Of a stretch of 64,000 nucleotides of DNA, positions 50,975-60,421 are shown piece after piece. The DNA lies in NCBI RefSeq assembly GCF_017104715.1, contig NZ_JAAGPI010000030.1:55309-119308 (forward strand), in the 5' to 3' direction. The notes under the pieces were generated by a model, which worked only from the letters and a program-made list of their open reading frames with translations, made no database searches and was not told where the DNA came from. The first letter of the stretch is position 1. Each line of letters starts with the position of its first letter. Source of the DNA: Burkholderia sp. Ac-20365. Its GTDB lineage: Bacteria; Pseudomonadota; Gammaproteobacteria; Burkholderiales; Burkholderiaceae. Made by a program: the position numbers and the translations under genes.

Positions 50975-52126
50975 TCACGCCGCGGGCGCGCCAGGCACGT
51001 CTGGCGGTGAGTACTTTCGCAGGCGCTGTGAAATAACGTGCGAAGGCTTTTCGATGATGCGATAGAACGCGTAGCTGATCGCAAAAGCCAGCGCCACTTC
51101 GACGAACCACGCGTAGCGCGAGGTTTCGTCGAATGTGGTCAGTTCGAGCAGTGCCAGTGCAGTCTTGTGGCAAAGATAAAGGCTGTACGACCACGCGCCG
51201 AATACCGCCAGCACCGACCACAAACGGGAGTGAGAAGGCGTGGCTGTTTCCGCCGCAATCCAGATCGCGGCGAGAAACTGGAACAACGGCAATGTGATAT
51301 CCGGCGTAATCAACGGCAGCATGGCCGGCTTCAGATTCGATTCCGACAGCAGGATCATGACGGCGGCGCCCGCTGCAACGACGACCACTCGCAACACGAC
51401 AAGATGACTGGCCAGCAAACGCGTGCTCGCGTCGAGACCGCGCTTGAGCCACATCGTAAGCGGCGAATACGCGCCGCGAATCTGGAACTGCGCGGCGTTG
51501 CGCTGCGTCTCCGCAATCAGGCAGCCACCGATCCAGCCAGCCGCGTATAGCAATGCCGTACCTGGAACGTGATACGTCTCGATCACGCAGCCGTGACAGA
51601 CAGGATGCCCGAACAGCCGCACACACGCGACCATCACGGCCGCCAACAAAACACAGCCGGCAATCATTTCGCCGATATATCGAAAGCGCGGCCGCAAGAA
51701 CGGATAAACGGCGTAATACACCATTTCACAGTAAAGCGACCACAACACCGACTCCAGATAATTCTGCCCCGCCGGCAACGGCTGAACGACGCACAAAAGC
51801 ACGACAAGCGGCAATCCGATCCGAACGAATCGCGACGCGTAATAGTTAACCGGCTTAAGCGCGACGTCCTTGTGATATGCGGAGTGAATGCAATAGCCCG
51901 AAATCACGAAGAAAACAATGACAGCAGCCGGCCCGGCGAATAACGCCGTCGATCCAGACCACAGCGCGCCGCCCAGAAACGAAAGCTGATGCGGTAAAAG
52001 CTGCTTGAAAAGGGGCGGCTTGAAGTGGTACATCAGCACCCAGAATGCCGCGAGAAAGCGAATCGCGTCTATCTTTAAGGATTTACCCGCATTGGCGGAT
52101 GCCGACCGGTTGATGTTAATCGCCAT
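50975..52126 (-). CDS. Acyltransferase family 3 (OafA/YrhL-like) membrane protein
   Basis: 383 residues, about ten membrane helices. The N-terminal I-D-A-I-R-F-L-A-A-F-W-V-L-M-Y-H-F and F-V-I-S-G-Y-C-I-H motifs mark membrane O-acyltransferases that modify surface polysaccharides or other glycans. No SGNH domain is attached. It stands alone between converging and same-strand genes. A perfect 10-bp hairpin lies 21 bp upstream. Confidence 0.92.
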   Translation of the reverse strand: MAININRSASANAGKSLKIDAIRFLAAFWVLMYHFKPPLFKQLLPHQLSFLGGALWSGSTALFAGPAAVIVFFVISGYCIHSAYHKDVALKPVNYYASRFVRIGLPLVVLLCVVQPLPAGQNYLESVLWSLYCEMVYYAVYPFLRPRFRYIGEMIAGCVLLAAVMVACVRLFGHPVCHGCVIETYHVPGTALLYAAGWIGGCLIAETQRNAAQFQIRGAYSPLTMWLKRGLDASTRLLASHLVVLRVVVVAAGAAVMILLSESNLKPAMLPLITPDITLPLFQFLAAIWIAAETATPSHSRLWSVLAVFGAWSYSLYLCHKTALALLELTTFDETSRYAWFVEVALAFAISYAFYRIIEKPSHVISQRLRKYSPPDVPGAPAA

Positions 52127-52146
52127 TTTTTTGCCCCTTTTATTAC

Positions 52147-52173
52147 GGCTGCGACGATGTTAGCGTCGCAGCC
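52147..52173. repeat. Perfect 10-bp-stem hairpin upstream of the acyltransferase gene
   Basis: GGCTGCGACG-N7-CGTCGCAGCC, between the DUF5666 stop (52244) and the acyltransferase start (52126). No T-tract follows on the minus strand, so it may be a transcript-end structure for the molybdoenzyme operon or an operator for the acyltransferase. Confidence 0.6.
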
Positions 52174-52243
52174 GGTAACAAAAATCGAAAAAAATTGGCG
52201 AAATTATTTAAAGCCGATCAGATTCAACCGGCAATTGCAGCTT

Positions 52244-52858
52244 TTACATCGGCGGCACGACGCCGTCCTTCTCGACCACCACACGTTGCGCGACATAGGC
52301 GCCTTGCGCGGCAGGCGTTGCCACCACGAACACTTTCTTGCCCGGCGTCAGATCGGTATGCGCAGCCGGCGTGATCGTCACGATGGGTACGTTCGGCGGC
52401 ACCGTCACGACGTTGCTGCCGCCTTTGTACGACAGCTTCAGGTCGCGCCCGCTCGTGCTCTGCACGACGGTATCGACGTTCGCATTGGTCATCGAGCTGT
52501 TCGGACCGAGATCCCACGCGTAATGCCCTTCGCCCGTGCCGCGTGCGGCCTCGGGGAACACGACGACTTCCGTCGCCGTCAGCTTGCCGTCCGTGCCCGT
52601 GGTCGCAGCCGTGCCGATGAACGAGCCCGGTTTGATATCCGACAGTTGCATCGGCTTGACGGCCGAAACGGTCACGGCCGGCTTCACTTCGATCGATACC
52701 GTATCGCCGCTGCGGCGATGGACCTTCAACGTGTCGCCGTCGAGCGACACGATTTCGCCCCGGATGCGCGAAGGTTTTGCCGCAGGCGTCTGCGCGAACG
52801 CAGCCGTCGCAAGCGTGGCCGTCACGAGCGTGGCAACGAGTTTGATGCGAAAAGACAT
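52244..52858 (-). CDS. Periplasmic DUF5666-type protein
   Basis: 204 residues from ATG 52858. Signal peptide M-S-F-R-I-K-L-V-A-T-L-V-T-A-T-L-A-T-A-A with cleavage after A-F-A (about 22). The mature part is two small OB-like beta modules: R-I-R-G-E-I-V-S-L-D-G-D-T-L-K-V and L-S-D-I-K-P-G-S-F-I-G-T-A-A. Domain of unknown function; it is the third gene of an operon with a molybdenum enzyme and its cytochrome, suggesting a periplasmic accessory. Confidence 0.78.
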   Translation of the reverse strand: MSFRIKLVATLVTATLATAAFAQTPAAKPSRIRGEIVSLDGDTLKVHRRSGDTVSIEVKPAVTVSAVKPMQLSDIKPGSFIGTAATTGTDGKLTATEVVVFPEAARGTGEGHYAWDLGPNSSMTNANVDTVVQSTSGRDLKLSYKGGSNVVTVPPNVPIVTITPAAHTDLTPGKKVFVVATPAAQGAYVAQRVVVEKDGVVPPM

Positions 52859-52912
52859 GGAAGCTCCCAACTGGTTGGTTTAAGTGTTGCGAGAGAGAAC
52901 AGGGTCATGACG

Positions 52913-53704
52913 TCACGAGCCACCGAACCAGTTGTAGCCCTGGTTCTCCCAGTACCCGCCCGGATACTGGTTCGTGATTTCGATCGAGACGATATGCTTC
53001 GGATTCTTGTAGCCAAGCTTGGTCGGCATGCGCAGCTTCATCGGAAAGCCATACTTGGGCGGCAACACGTCGCCGTCGTACGTGAGCGTGAGGAGCGTCT
53101 GCGCGTGCAGCGCGGTCGGCATGTCGACGCTGGTCCAGTAGTTGTCCGCGCAACGTAGCGACACGTACTTCGCGCTCGTATCCGCGCCCACGCGACGCAG
53201 GAAATCGGAGAAACGCACGCCGCCCCAATGACCGATCGCGCTCCATCCTTCGATGCAGATGTGACGCGTAATCTGGCTTTCCTGCGGCAGCGCACGCAGT
53301 TCATCGAGCGTCCATGTGCGCTTGCCGTGCGCGAGTCCGCCGATCTGCAAGCGGTAAGCCGCTGCATCGACCTCGGGCACGTCATCGATGTCATAGAACG
53401 CATTGAACGGAAACGGACGCGTGATCATCGATTCCGGATAAGTCGGCGCGAGTTTGTTCGGATCGAACAGCAAGGCCTGAACGTCGTCGTTGAAGAACGA
53501 GATGCGGCGCAACGCGGTATTGACCGTCTTGTCGTTGCTCAGATCGCAGCCGGACAGCATTGCGATGCCGCCGAGCGTCAGCAACCGCTGGCCGAACAGC
53601 CGCCGCGCGGGTGATTTGAGTTCGCGCTGTGCATCGCGGATGATCGACTCGCCATGCGTCGCGAGAAAAGAGCCGGGTTGCGTGGTTCGCTTGCGGATCG
53701 TCAT
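52913..53704 (-). CDS. Molybdopterin-dependent oxidoreductase, sulfite-oxidase/MsrP-like
   Basis: 263 residues. The export region combines a twin-arginine-like R-R-L-F-G-Q-R-L-L with a lipobox L-S-G-C (Cys53), so it may be a Tat-exported lipoprotein. The Moco domain carries the cysteine ligand Cys150 in H-I-C-I-E-G-W-S, as in YedY/MsrP and sulfite oxidases. The next gene upstream, 3 bp away, encodes its haem b membrane partner, so electrons probably pass between the quinone pool and a periplasmic substrate such as an oxidised thioether, sulfite or other S/N-oxide. Confidence 0.88.
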   Translation of the reverse strand: MTIRKRTTQPGSFLATHGESIIRDAQRELKSPARRLFGQRLLTLGGIAMLSGCDLSNDKTVNTALRRISFFNDDVQALLFDPNKLAPTYPESMITRPFPFNAFYDIDDVPEVDAAAYRLQIGGLAHGKRTWTLDELRALPQESQITRHICIEGWSAIGHWGGVRFSDFLRRVGADTSAKYVSLRCADNYWTSVDMPTALHAQTLLTLTYDGDVLPPKYGFPMKLRMPTKLGYKNPKHIVSIEITNQYPGGYWENQGYNWFGGS

Positions 53705-53707
53705 GAC

Positions 53708-54301
53708 TCAGCGCCCCCGGATCATCAGCAGCAACGAACGCGGCACGAGCGCGACCATCGCCACATGTACGACGAAGAACGCGACCAGCACGCTCATGCA
53801 CACGAAGTGCACGACGCGCGCATTGTCATAGCCGCCCATGAGCGTGCGCAGCAACGGAAACTGCACCGACTTCCACACCGCGAGCCCCGACAGCACGATC
53901 AGCACGATGTCGGCGATTACGACGAGATAGGCGAGCTTTTGAATCGCGTTGTAATGCGCGAGGTCGTCGTGCTTGAGGCGTCCACGCAGCGCTGACACCA
54001 GATCGGCTATGACCTGCCTGGGCTTGAGCGGCAACAGTTTCCTGCTGAAACGTCCAGACGCAAAGGTGAACGCGAGATACACGATGAAGTTCGCCACCAG
54101 CAACCACATCACCGCGAAATGCCATTGCAGCGCGCCGCCCAGCCAGCCGCCGAGCGTGATCGAAGGTGAAAACTGAATGACAGGAAAGATTGGCGATGCA
54201 TCGTAAATCTGCCAGCCGCTCATGACCATCAGCACGACAGCCAATGCATTTATCCAGTGCGTAATACGCACCCACCCCGGTTGAACCGTGTTGTGACTCA
54301 A
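53708..54301 (-). CDS. Cytochrome b561-type membrane subunit
   Basis: About 197 residues using a TTG start at 54301 with GGAG five bases upstream; a GTG six bases further upstream is possible. Four to five membrane helices with haem-ligand candidate histidines in I-T-H-W-I-N, L-Q-W-H-F-A-V-M-W and V-V-H-F-V-C ... V-V-H-V-A. It resembles the HupC/DiHaem cytochrome b group that serves periplasmic molybdoenzymes. It lies 3 bp before the molybdoenzyme gene and is the first gene of the operon. Confidence 0.82.
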   Translation of the reverse strand: MSHNTVQPGWVRITHWINALAVVLMVMSGWQIYDASPIFPVIQFSPSITLGGWLGGALQWHFAVMWLLVANFIVYLAFTFASGRFSRKLLPLKPRQVIADLVSALRGRLKHDDLAHYNAIQKLAYLVVIADIVLIVLSGLAVWKSVQFPLLRTLMGGYDNARVVHFVCMSVLVAFFVVHVAMVALVPRSLLLMIRGR

Positions 54302-54675
54302 GACCACTCCAGGTTTGCTGTTGTTATTTCCGGCGCCGCGCGATTGCCTAGTAGCACGCGCACGCGCGAGACCGACATGAAGACATAAGGGCAAACGCAA
54401 TCGATCGCGGGTTATTCCGTCGCACCGAAAGATTTTTTTCTTGCAATTGACTTTCGATGTCGACGAAACCCGCGCGTCTCGTCGCGGGTCATTGAAGGCT
54501 TGCAACACACAAACGTTATGTTATAACATCGCCGACATCATCTTTCGCCGCGACGAAAGAACGGAGAGTCAGACCAACACAGACCCATACAGACCAAGAC
54601 CGCTAATGACGCAATCCGTCATCGCGTAAGCGATTCGAAAATCAATCTGTTGCATATCTCATTCATAGGATTCCT
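54302..54675. other. Divergent region between cytochrome b561 and TonB-dependent receptor genes
   Basis: A 374-bp AT-richer spacer with a Zur-like palindrome at 54515-54527 and AGGATT before the receptor ATG. A small in-frame reading exists on each strand, but none has a ribosome site plus coding character. Confidence 0.5.
54515..54527. promoter_or_regulatory. Zur-like operator
   Basis: GTTAT-GTT-ATAAC is a perfect inverted repeat of the GTTAT-N3-ATAAC form described for zinc-uptake repressor sites; an overlapping 12-bp palindrome ATGTTATAACAT (54518-54529) is also present. It lies 149 bp upstream of the TonB-dependent receptor start. Confidence 0.6.
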
Positions 54676-56865
54676 ATGGATCGGATGCGCTCGCGCTTTA
54701 AAAACGAACATCTCAACGACATTCAACCTAGAATAAAAATGCGCAAACACACTCAGGTCATGTACGCCACGCTGCTGCTCTTCGCTACGGCTTCACAGGC
54801 ATCGGCGGCTACGGATAACTCCACGACGACAGAAGGCATCGCCGACCCAACCGAAATGAGCGACGTGAAGGTCAGCGCCAAACGTCTCGATGACGTGCGC
54901 AACGGCTTGTCACCTGAAACGGGCAGCAGCGTCTACCATTTCACACAGGACGATATCGATGCCCTGCCCGCGGGTCAGGACACGCCGCTCAATCAGGTGC
55001 TGCTACAAGCGCCCGGCGTCGCCGCCGATTCATACGGCCAACTGCACGTGCGCGGCGATCACGCGAACCTGCAGTACCGGATCAACGGCATCATCATTCC
55101 CGAGCCGATTAGCGGATTCGGCCAGTCGCTCGATACGCGCATCATCGATCAACTCAATCTGGTGACAGGTGCGCTGCCCGCGCAATATGGCTACCGCACA
55201 GCGGGCATCGTCGACATTCGCACGAAAACGGGCGACGAAGGCAACGGCGGCTCGGTCAGCGTATTCGGCGGCAGTCATCAAACCATCAAGACCAGCGCAG
55301 ACGTATATGGCAGCCAGGGACCGCTTAGCTACTATCTGAGCGGCTCGCTCGGCGTGAATAACCTTGGCATTGAAAATCCCACGGCAAGCGCCAACGCGAT
55401 TCACGATCACACGCGCCAGGGCGACGCATTCGGCTATCTGTCGTACATCATCAATCCGCTGACGCGCGTGAGCGTGCTGTTCGGCACGACCAGTAACCAG
55501 TTCGAGATTCCGAATACGCCCGGCCTGCCGACCAATTTCACGCTCAACGGCAACAACACGTTCGATTCTTCGCAACTCAACGAAACCCAGTCCGAACTGA
55601 ACAACTTCGCGGCCATCGCGTTGCAGGGCACGAATGGCGGAGCATTCGACTATCAGATCGCATTTTTCACGCGATACACGCGCACGAAGTTCAATCCGGA
55701 TCCGGTCGGCGATCTGATGTTCAACGGTGTCGCGTCGGAAGACTTTCACAGCAACTCGGCCAATGGTGCACAGGTCGATACGACCTGGCATCTGAACGAC
55801 AAACACACGATTCGCGCGGGCCTGTTTTTCCAGCAGGAACACGCAGTATTCGACAACAGCGTGAACGTGTTTGCGGCCGATGACAACGGCAATCAACTCT
55901 CCGATCAGCCGTTCAACATTCAGGACAACAGCAGCAAGACAGGCTATCTGTACAGCCTGTACGCACAGGACGAATGGAAGGTTACCGACCGTCTCACGCT
56001 GAACTACGGCCTGCGTTACGACCGGATGGACGAGTACACCACAGCGAGCCAGTTGAGCCCGCGCATCGGCATGGTTTATACGCTCACGCCGACCACTACG
56101 GTGCACGCCGGCTATGCGCGCTATTTCACGCCGCCCGCTTTCGAACTGGTATCGGGATCGACAATCTCGAAGTTCAACGGCACGACGAACCAGAGCCCGT
56201 CGAATCAGAACGATCCCGTTCAGCCCGAACGCAGTCATTACTTCGATATTGGCATTACACAGAAGCTCGGCTCGGCGATTACGCTCGGGCTCGATGCCTA
56301 CTACAAGAAGTCGACCAATCTGCTGGATGAAGGTCAATTCGGCTCGGCGCTGATCTTCACGCCGTTCAACTATCAATACGGCAAGACGTATGGCGTCGAA
56401 TTCACGGCGAACTACAGGCAGAACAATATCTCTGCGTATCTGAATCTCGCGTATAGCCGTGCGCAGGGCAAGCAGATTAGTTCGGCGCAGTTCAATTTCG
56501 ATCCCGACGAACTGGCCTTCATCAACAGCCATTGGGTGTTTCTCGATCACGACCAGCGCGTGACGGCTTCATTCGGCGGTGCGTACGATCTTGGCAAGAC
56601 CACCTTCACTGTCGATGGACTCGTCGGCAGCGGGCTGCGCAGCGGCTTTGCGAACACGGACCGTTTGCCCGTCTATGCGCAGGTCAACCTCGGTGTGATC
56701 CAGCACTTCAACCAGCCGCTGATCGGCAAGTTCGATGCGCGGTTCGTCGTAGTCAACGCATTCAATCGCGTCTACGAACTGCGCGACGGTTCAGGTATTG
56801 GCGTCGGCGCGCCGCAGTACGGCCCGCATTTCGCGGTGTATGCAGGCGCGACCAAGTACTTCTAA
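54676..56865 (+). CDS. TonB-dependent outer-membrane receptor
   Basis: 729 residues from ATG 54676 (AGGATT upstream). The ATG at 54739 (M-R-K-H-T-Q-V-M-Y-A-T-L-L) would give a more ordinary signal peptide and is a real alternative. The plug domain (about 80-200; D-T-P-L-N-Q-V-L-L-Q-A-P-G-V, V-R-G-D-H-A-N-L-Q-Y-R-I-N-G) precedes a 22-strand barrel ending in A-T-K-Y-F. The plug wording resembles receptors I associate with zinc-starvation regulons, and a Zur-like site lies upstream, so zinc or zincophore uptake is proposed. No siderophore or B12 genes are adjacent. Confidence 0.92.
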   Translation: MDRMRSRFKNEHLNDIQPRIKMRKHTQVMYATLLLFATASQASAATDNSTTTEGIADPTEMSDVKVSAKRLDDVRNGLSPETGSSVYHFTQDDIDALPAGQDTPLNQVLLQAPGVAADSYGQLHVRGDHANLQYRINGIIIPEPISGFGQSLDTRIIDQLNLVTGALPAQYGYRTAGIVDIRTKTGDEGNGGSVSVFGGSHQTIKTSADVYGSQGPLSYYLSGSLGVNNLGIENPTASANAIHDHTRQGDAFGYLSYIINPLTRVSVLFGTTSNQFEIPNTPGLPTNFTLNGNNTFDSSQLNETQSELNNFAAIALQGTNGGAFDYQIAFFTRYTRTKFNPDPVGDLMFNGVASEDFHSNSANGAQVDTTWHLNDKHTIRAGLFFQQEHAVFDNSVNVFAADDNGNQLSDQPFNIQDNSSKTGYLYSLYAQDEWKVTDRLTLNYGLRYDRMDEYTTASQLSPRIGMVYTLTPTTTVHAGYARYFTPPAFELVSGSTISKFNGTTNQSPSNQNDPVQPERSHYFDIGITQKLGSAITLGLDAYYKKSTNLLDEGQFGSALIFTPFNYQYGKTYGVEFTANYRQNNISAYLNLAYSRAQGKQISSAQFNFDPDELAFINSHWVFLDHDQRVTASFGGAYDLGKTTFTVDGLVGSGLRSGFANTDRLPVYAQVNLGVIQHFNQPLIGKFDARFVVVNAFNRVYELRDGSGIGVGAPQYGPHFAVYAGATKYF

Positions 56866-56888
56866 TACACGCGGCTGCAAGTCAGCAA

Positions 56889-57551
56889 TTACGCGCTGGC
56901 TTTGTCTTCTTTCTCTTCAGCCAGAATCTGCTGGATCACCTGCTCGAATGCTTCGACAGGTTGCCCGCCCGTTACCAGGTACTTCTGGTTGAAGATGATC
57001 GACGGCACCGACGTGATGCCCATCGACTGAAACTGCTGTTCTTCCGCGCGAACATTGTCGGCATAGTCGTCGCCGCTCAGCACGTCGCGGGCTTTTGCAG
57101 CATCGAGGCCGACCGATTGCGCGGCCTCGACCAGCACATCGTGATTGCTCGGATCCTTGCCCTCGCCGTGATAAGCCTTCAGCAACGCGAGCTTGAGCGC
57201 CAACTGCTTGCCTTCGATGCCCGCCCAATGCAGCAGCCGATGTGCATCGAATGTGTTGTACACGAAGTTGCGCGGCCCGAACTGAAAGCCGACATCCGCA
57301 CCGCGCTCGCGAATCATCGCCTGCGTTTCTGCGATCTGCTCGGGCGTGCGGCCATACTTCTTGCCCAGATACTCGACGATCGCCTCGCCTTCCGGCCCCA
57401 TCTGCGGATTCAGTTCGAACGGATGCATGACGAACTCGGCATTGACTGCATCGCCGAGATTCGACAGCGCGCGCTGCAACGATGAAAGCCCGATAGCACA
57501 CCACGGGCAGGCGATATCGGAGACAAAATCGATTCTGAGCTGTTGGGTCAT
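56889..57551 (-). CDS. DsbA-family (FrnE-like) oxidoreductase
   Basis: 220 residues. C-P-W-C active site at residues 15-18 (S-D-I-A-C-P-W-C-A-I-G), a long helical insertion, and cis-proline loop I-T-S-V-P-S-I-I-F-N. No signal peptide, so it is cytoplasmic, as usual for FrnE-type proteins linked to thiol stress or isomerase-like reactions. It converges on the TonB receptor gene. Confidence 0.92.
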   Translation of the reverse strand: MTQQLRIDFVSDIACPWCAIGLSSLQRALSNLGDAVNAEFVMHPFELNPQMGPEGEAIVEYLGKKYGRTPEQIAETQAMIRERGADVGFQFGPRNFVYNTFDAHRLLHWAGIEGKQLALKLALLKAYHGEGKDPSNHDVLVEAAQSVGLDAAKARDVLSGDDYADNVRAEEQQFQSMGITSVPSIIFNQKYLVTGGQPVEAFEQVIQQILAEEKEDKASA

Positions 57552-57727
57552 TGCGTAGCGAATCCAGTGTGCGTTCGTGAAGATCGGACCACCTTATCAG
57601 AAACGGGTGCGATCGTTTTTTACCGCGCCGCAGCATACCCGATAACGCGATTTCGCGTGCGCCGTCTGGCACGACGCGCATTTTTCACCAATAATGGCCG
57701 AATAACTGTCGCAGAATGAGGACGGCC

Positions 57728-59773
57728 ATGGATTACCCACCCGAAGCCATCCGTACCATCGCGTTGGTCGGACACGCCGGATGCGGCAAAACCTCGTTGA
57801 TCGAGGCGCTGCTCAAGGAAGGAGGCGCGATCCACGCGGCAGGCAGCGTCGACCGAGGTTCGACCGTCTGCGACTTCGATCCGCTGGAGCGCAAATACCA
57901 CCACTCGCTCTCTTCCGCGATCGCCCACCTGCATTACCAGAACACCCGCATCTACCTCGCCGACACTCCCGGCTACCCCGACTTCTCCGGCCTTTCCATT
58001 AGCGCGTTGCCCGCCGTCGAAACCGCGGCGATCGTGATCAATGCGCGAACGGGCATCGAAATGACCACGCGCCGCATGATGGCGTGGGCCGAAGCGCGCA
58101 AGCTGTGCCGGATCATCGTGGTGAACGGCATCGACGGGGAGAAGGTGAATCTGCCGGCGTTGCTGGAAGAAATTCAGGAAACATTCGGCACAACCTGTCT
58201 GCCCATCAACCTGCCCGCGCAGGGCGCGCGTGCCGTGGTCGACTGCTTCTTCAATCCATCCGGTGAATCCGATTTTCTTGGCGTCGAGTCCGCGCACAAC
58301 GCGCTCGTCGATCAGGTGATCGAACTCGATGCGAAACTGATGGAGCTGTATCTCGAACAGGGCGAAGCGATCAAGCCTGAACAACTGCACGAGCCATTCG
58401 AGCGAGCGTTGCGCGAAGGACATCTCGTGCCGGTGTGCTTCACGTCGTCATCAACGGGCGCGGGCATTCGGGAACTGCTCGATGTGTTCGTGAAGCTACT
58501 GCCCAATCCGCTCGAAGGCAATCCGCCGCTCTTCTATCGCGATGTCGATGGCCGTCGCGAAACGGTACAGGCCGAACCCGATCCGAACAAGCATGTGCTC
58601 GCGCATGTGTTCAAGATCGTCATCGATCCATACATCGGCAAGATGGCTGTGTTTCGTATTCATCAAGGCACGGTGCGGCGCGACAGCCAGCTTTATATCG
58701 GCGATGCGCGCCAGCCCTTTCGCGTCGCGCATCTGATGCTGCTGCAAGGCAAGGATCACGAAGAGATTGCGCAAGCCGGGCCGGGCGATATCTGCGCGAC
58801 CGCGAAGATCGACGAGATTTTCTTCGATGCCGTGCTGCATGACGCCGCCGAAGACGGCAACATCCATCTCGCGCCGCTCGACTTTCCGACGCCCATTTAC
58901 GGCTTGGCCATCGAACCGGAACGGCGTGGCAACGAGCAACGTTTGTGGGAAATTCTGCAAAAGCTCGCGGCGGAAGATCCTTGCTTGCGGATCGAGCATC
59001 CCGTCGGCACCAATGAGACCGTCGTGCGTGGTCTGGGCGAGTTGCATCTGCGGCACATGCTGGAGCGTCTCACCGATCAATACAAGCTCGCCGTGCTCAC
59101 GCGACCACCGAAGATCGCGTATCGCGAAACCATTGGCGGCAAGGCAGAAGGACATCATCGGCACAAGAAACAGACAGGCGGCGCGGGCCAGTTCGGAGAA
59201 GTGATGCTGCGCGTCGAACCCTTGCCGCGCGGCGCGGGCTATGAATTCGTCGATGCCGTCAAAGGCGGCGCAATTCCCGGCCAGTTCATGCCAGCCGTCG
59301 AGAAAGGCATCTTGCAGGTAATCGAGAATGGCCCGCTTGCAGGCTTTCCGATGCAGGACGTGCGCATCACCGTGTTCGACGGCAAGAGCCATCCCGTCGA
59401 TTCGAAGGAAGTGGCGTTCGTCACGGCGGGCCGCAAGGCTTTCATCGACGCTGTGCTCAAAGCGCAACCCGTTCTGCTCGAACCGATCGTGAACATCGAG
59501 GTGATGACGCCCGAGACGTCGATGGGCGACATCATCGGCGATCTGTCGTCGCGGCGCGCGCAGGTGCAAGGCACGCGCAATCTGGCGGGACATGCCGTGG
59601 TGGTCGCAGGAAAAGTGCCGCTATCGGAACTCACCGATTATCAGTCGCGGCTGAACGCGATTGCGGGCGGGCATGGCAACTACAGCATCGAGCTGAGCCA
59701 CTACGATCCCGTGCCGCCGAACCAGCAGGACAAGCTCGCGTCGCAGTACAAGAGACAGCCCGATACGGCCTGA
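57728..59773 (+). CDS. Elongation factor G-like GTPase with degenerate G4 motif
   Basis: 681 residues from ATG 57728 (GAGG upstream; an ATG at 57716 is less well placed). Order: GTPase with P-loop G15-H-A-G-C-G-K-T22 and D-T-P-G-Y, EF-G domain II, III, IV (V-P-F-like core with G-H-H-R-H-K-K-Q-T-G-G-A-G-Q-F-G) and V. The G4 guanine motif is N133-G-I-D136 instead of N-K-x-D, and the switch I segment is short and reads G-S-T-V-C-D-F. It is a paralogue of the essential FusA, probably a specialised ribosome-associated GTPase. It is a single gene, not next to rpsL/rpsG/tuf. Confidence 0.92.
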   Translation: MDYPPEAIRTIALVGHAGCGKTSLIEALLKEGGAIHAAGSVDRGSTVCDFDPLERKYHHSLSSAIAHLHYQNTRIYLADTPGYPDFSGLSISALPAVETAAIVINARTGIEMTTRRMMAWAEARKLCRIIVVNGIDGEKVNLPALLEEIQETFGTTCLPINLPAQGARAVVDCFFNPSGESDFLGVESAHNALVDQVIELDAKLMELYLEQGEAIKPEQLHEPFERALREGHLVPVCFTSSSTGAGIRELLDVFVKLLPNPLEGNPPLFYRDVDGRRETVQAEPDPNKHVLAHVFKIVIDPYIGKMAVFRIHQGTVRRDSQLYIGDARQPFRVAHLMLLQGKDHEEIAQAGPGDICATAKIDEIFFDAVLHDAAEDGNIHLAPLDFPTPIYGLAIEPERRGNEQRLWEILQKLAAEDPCLRIEHPVGTNETVVRGLGELHLRHMLERLTDQYKLAVLTRPPKIAYRETIGGKAEGHHRHKKQTGGAGQFGEVMLRVEPLPRGAGYEFVDAVKGGAIPGQFMPAVEKGILQVIENGPLAGFPMQDVRITVFDGKSHPVDSKEVAFVTAGRKAFIDAVLKAQPVLLEPIVNIEVMTPETSMGDIIGDLSSRRAQVQGTRNLAGHAVVVAGKVPLSELTDYQSRLNAIAGGHGNYSIELSHYDPVPPNQQDKLASQYKRQPDTA

Positions 59774-59782
59774 TGTAGCCGG

Positions 59783-60421
59783 TCAGCGAGACTTGCTACG
59801 CGCGCCCTTCTTCGTGGCCGCGGCGCGCGGCGCATCCTTGACGGGCAGCGCGCCGCCGCCCGTCAGCTGTTCCATCCACGACAACGCATCCACGTAAGAC
59901 AGGAACTGCTGCAGATAACCCGGCGACAACTCGCTCATCAGCGACAGCGACCGGTGCACGAGGCTGCTCGAATTAAGCGGCCCGGCGTTGCCCGGCACCT
60001 GTTCGAGCGACTGGCGCAACTGTTTCCCGGCGCTGACCTTCGACCAGGTTTCGCGGAAGTAATCGAGCGCCTTCAATTCGGAGCGGACAGCGGGACTGAG
60101 CGCATCGGGCTCGTCATCCGCCCGCGGCTGGTTCGCGATGTAGTCGACCAGTTCCGCAAGCGGCCCGCGCGTTGGCTTGCAGGGCACGGCGGCATGCTCT
60201 GTCGATGACGATTCACCACGGCTGGCGAGATCGCTGGCATATGCGTCGAGCAAATCCGACAGCCGCGCGTCCATCACGCGACGCGCTTCGCCATCATGTG
60301 CAGCGGCGCGGCGCGCAAGCGCATCGATGAAATGAAAACGCAGCGGGTTGTGCCTGTCGGCGCCTTGTGCGCGCCACGCGTCGAGCGTCGCCTGCGCGTC
60401 GGCCGTTTCGCGTTTACTCAC
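59783..60421 (-). CDS. DUF2894 domain protein
   Basis: 212 residues using a GTG start at 60421 that overlaps the OmpA-like gene by 8 bp (GGAAA upstream). The N-terminal block A-Q-A-T-L-D-A-W-R-A-Q-G-A-D-R-H-N-P-L-R-F-H-F-I-D-A-L is the DUF2894 hallmark; the C-terminus is basic (A-T-K-K-G-A-R-S-K-S-R). No membrane segment. It is the last gene of a four-gene operon with a MotA/MotB-like channel pair, so it is likely a cytosolic partner. Function unknown. Confidence 0.82.
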   Translation of the reverse strand: MSKRETADAQATLDAWRAQGADRHNPLRFHFIDALARRAAAHDGEARRVMDARLSDLLDAYASDLASRGESSSTEHAAVPCKPTRGPLAELVDYIANQPRADDEPDALSPAVRSELKALDYFRETWSKVSAGKQLRQSLEQVPGNAGPLNSSSLVHRSLSLMSELSPGYLQQFLSYVDALSWMEQLTGGGALPVKDAPRAAATKKGARSKSR

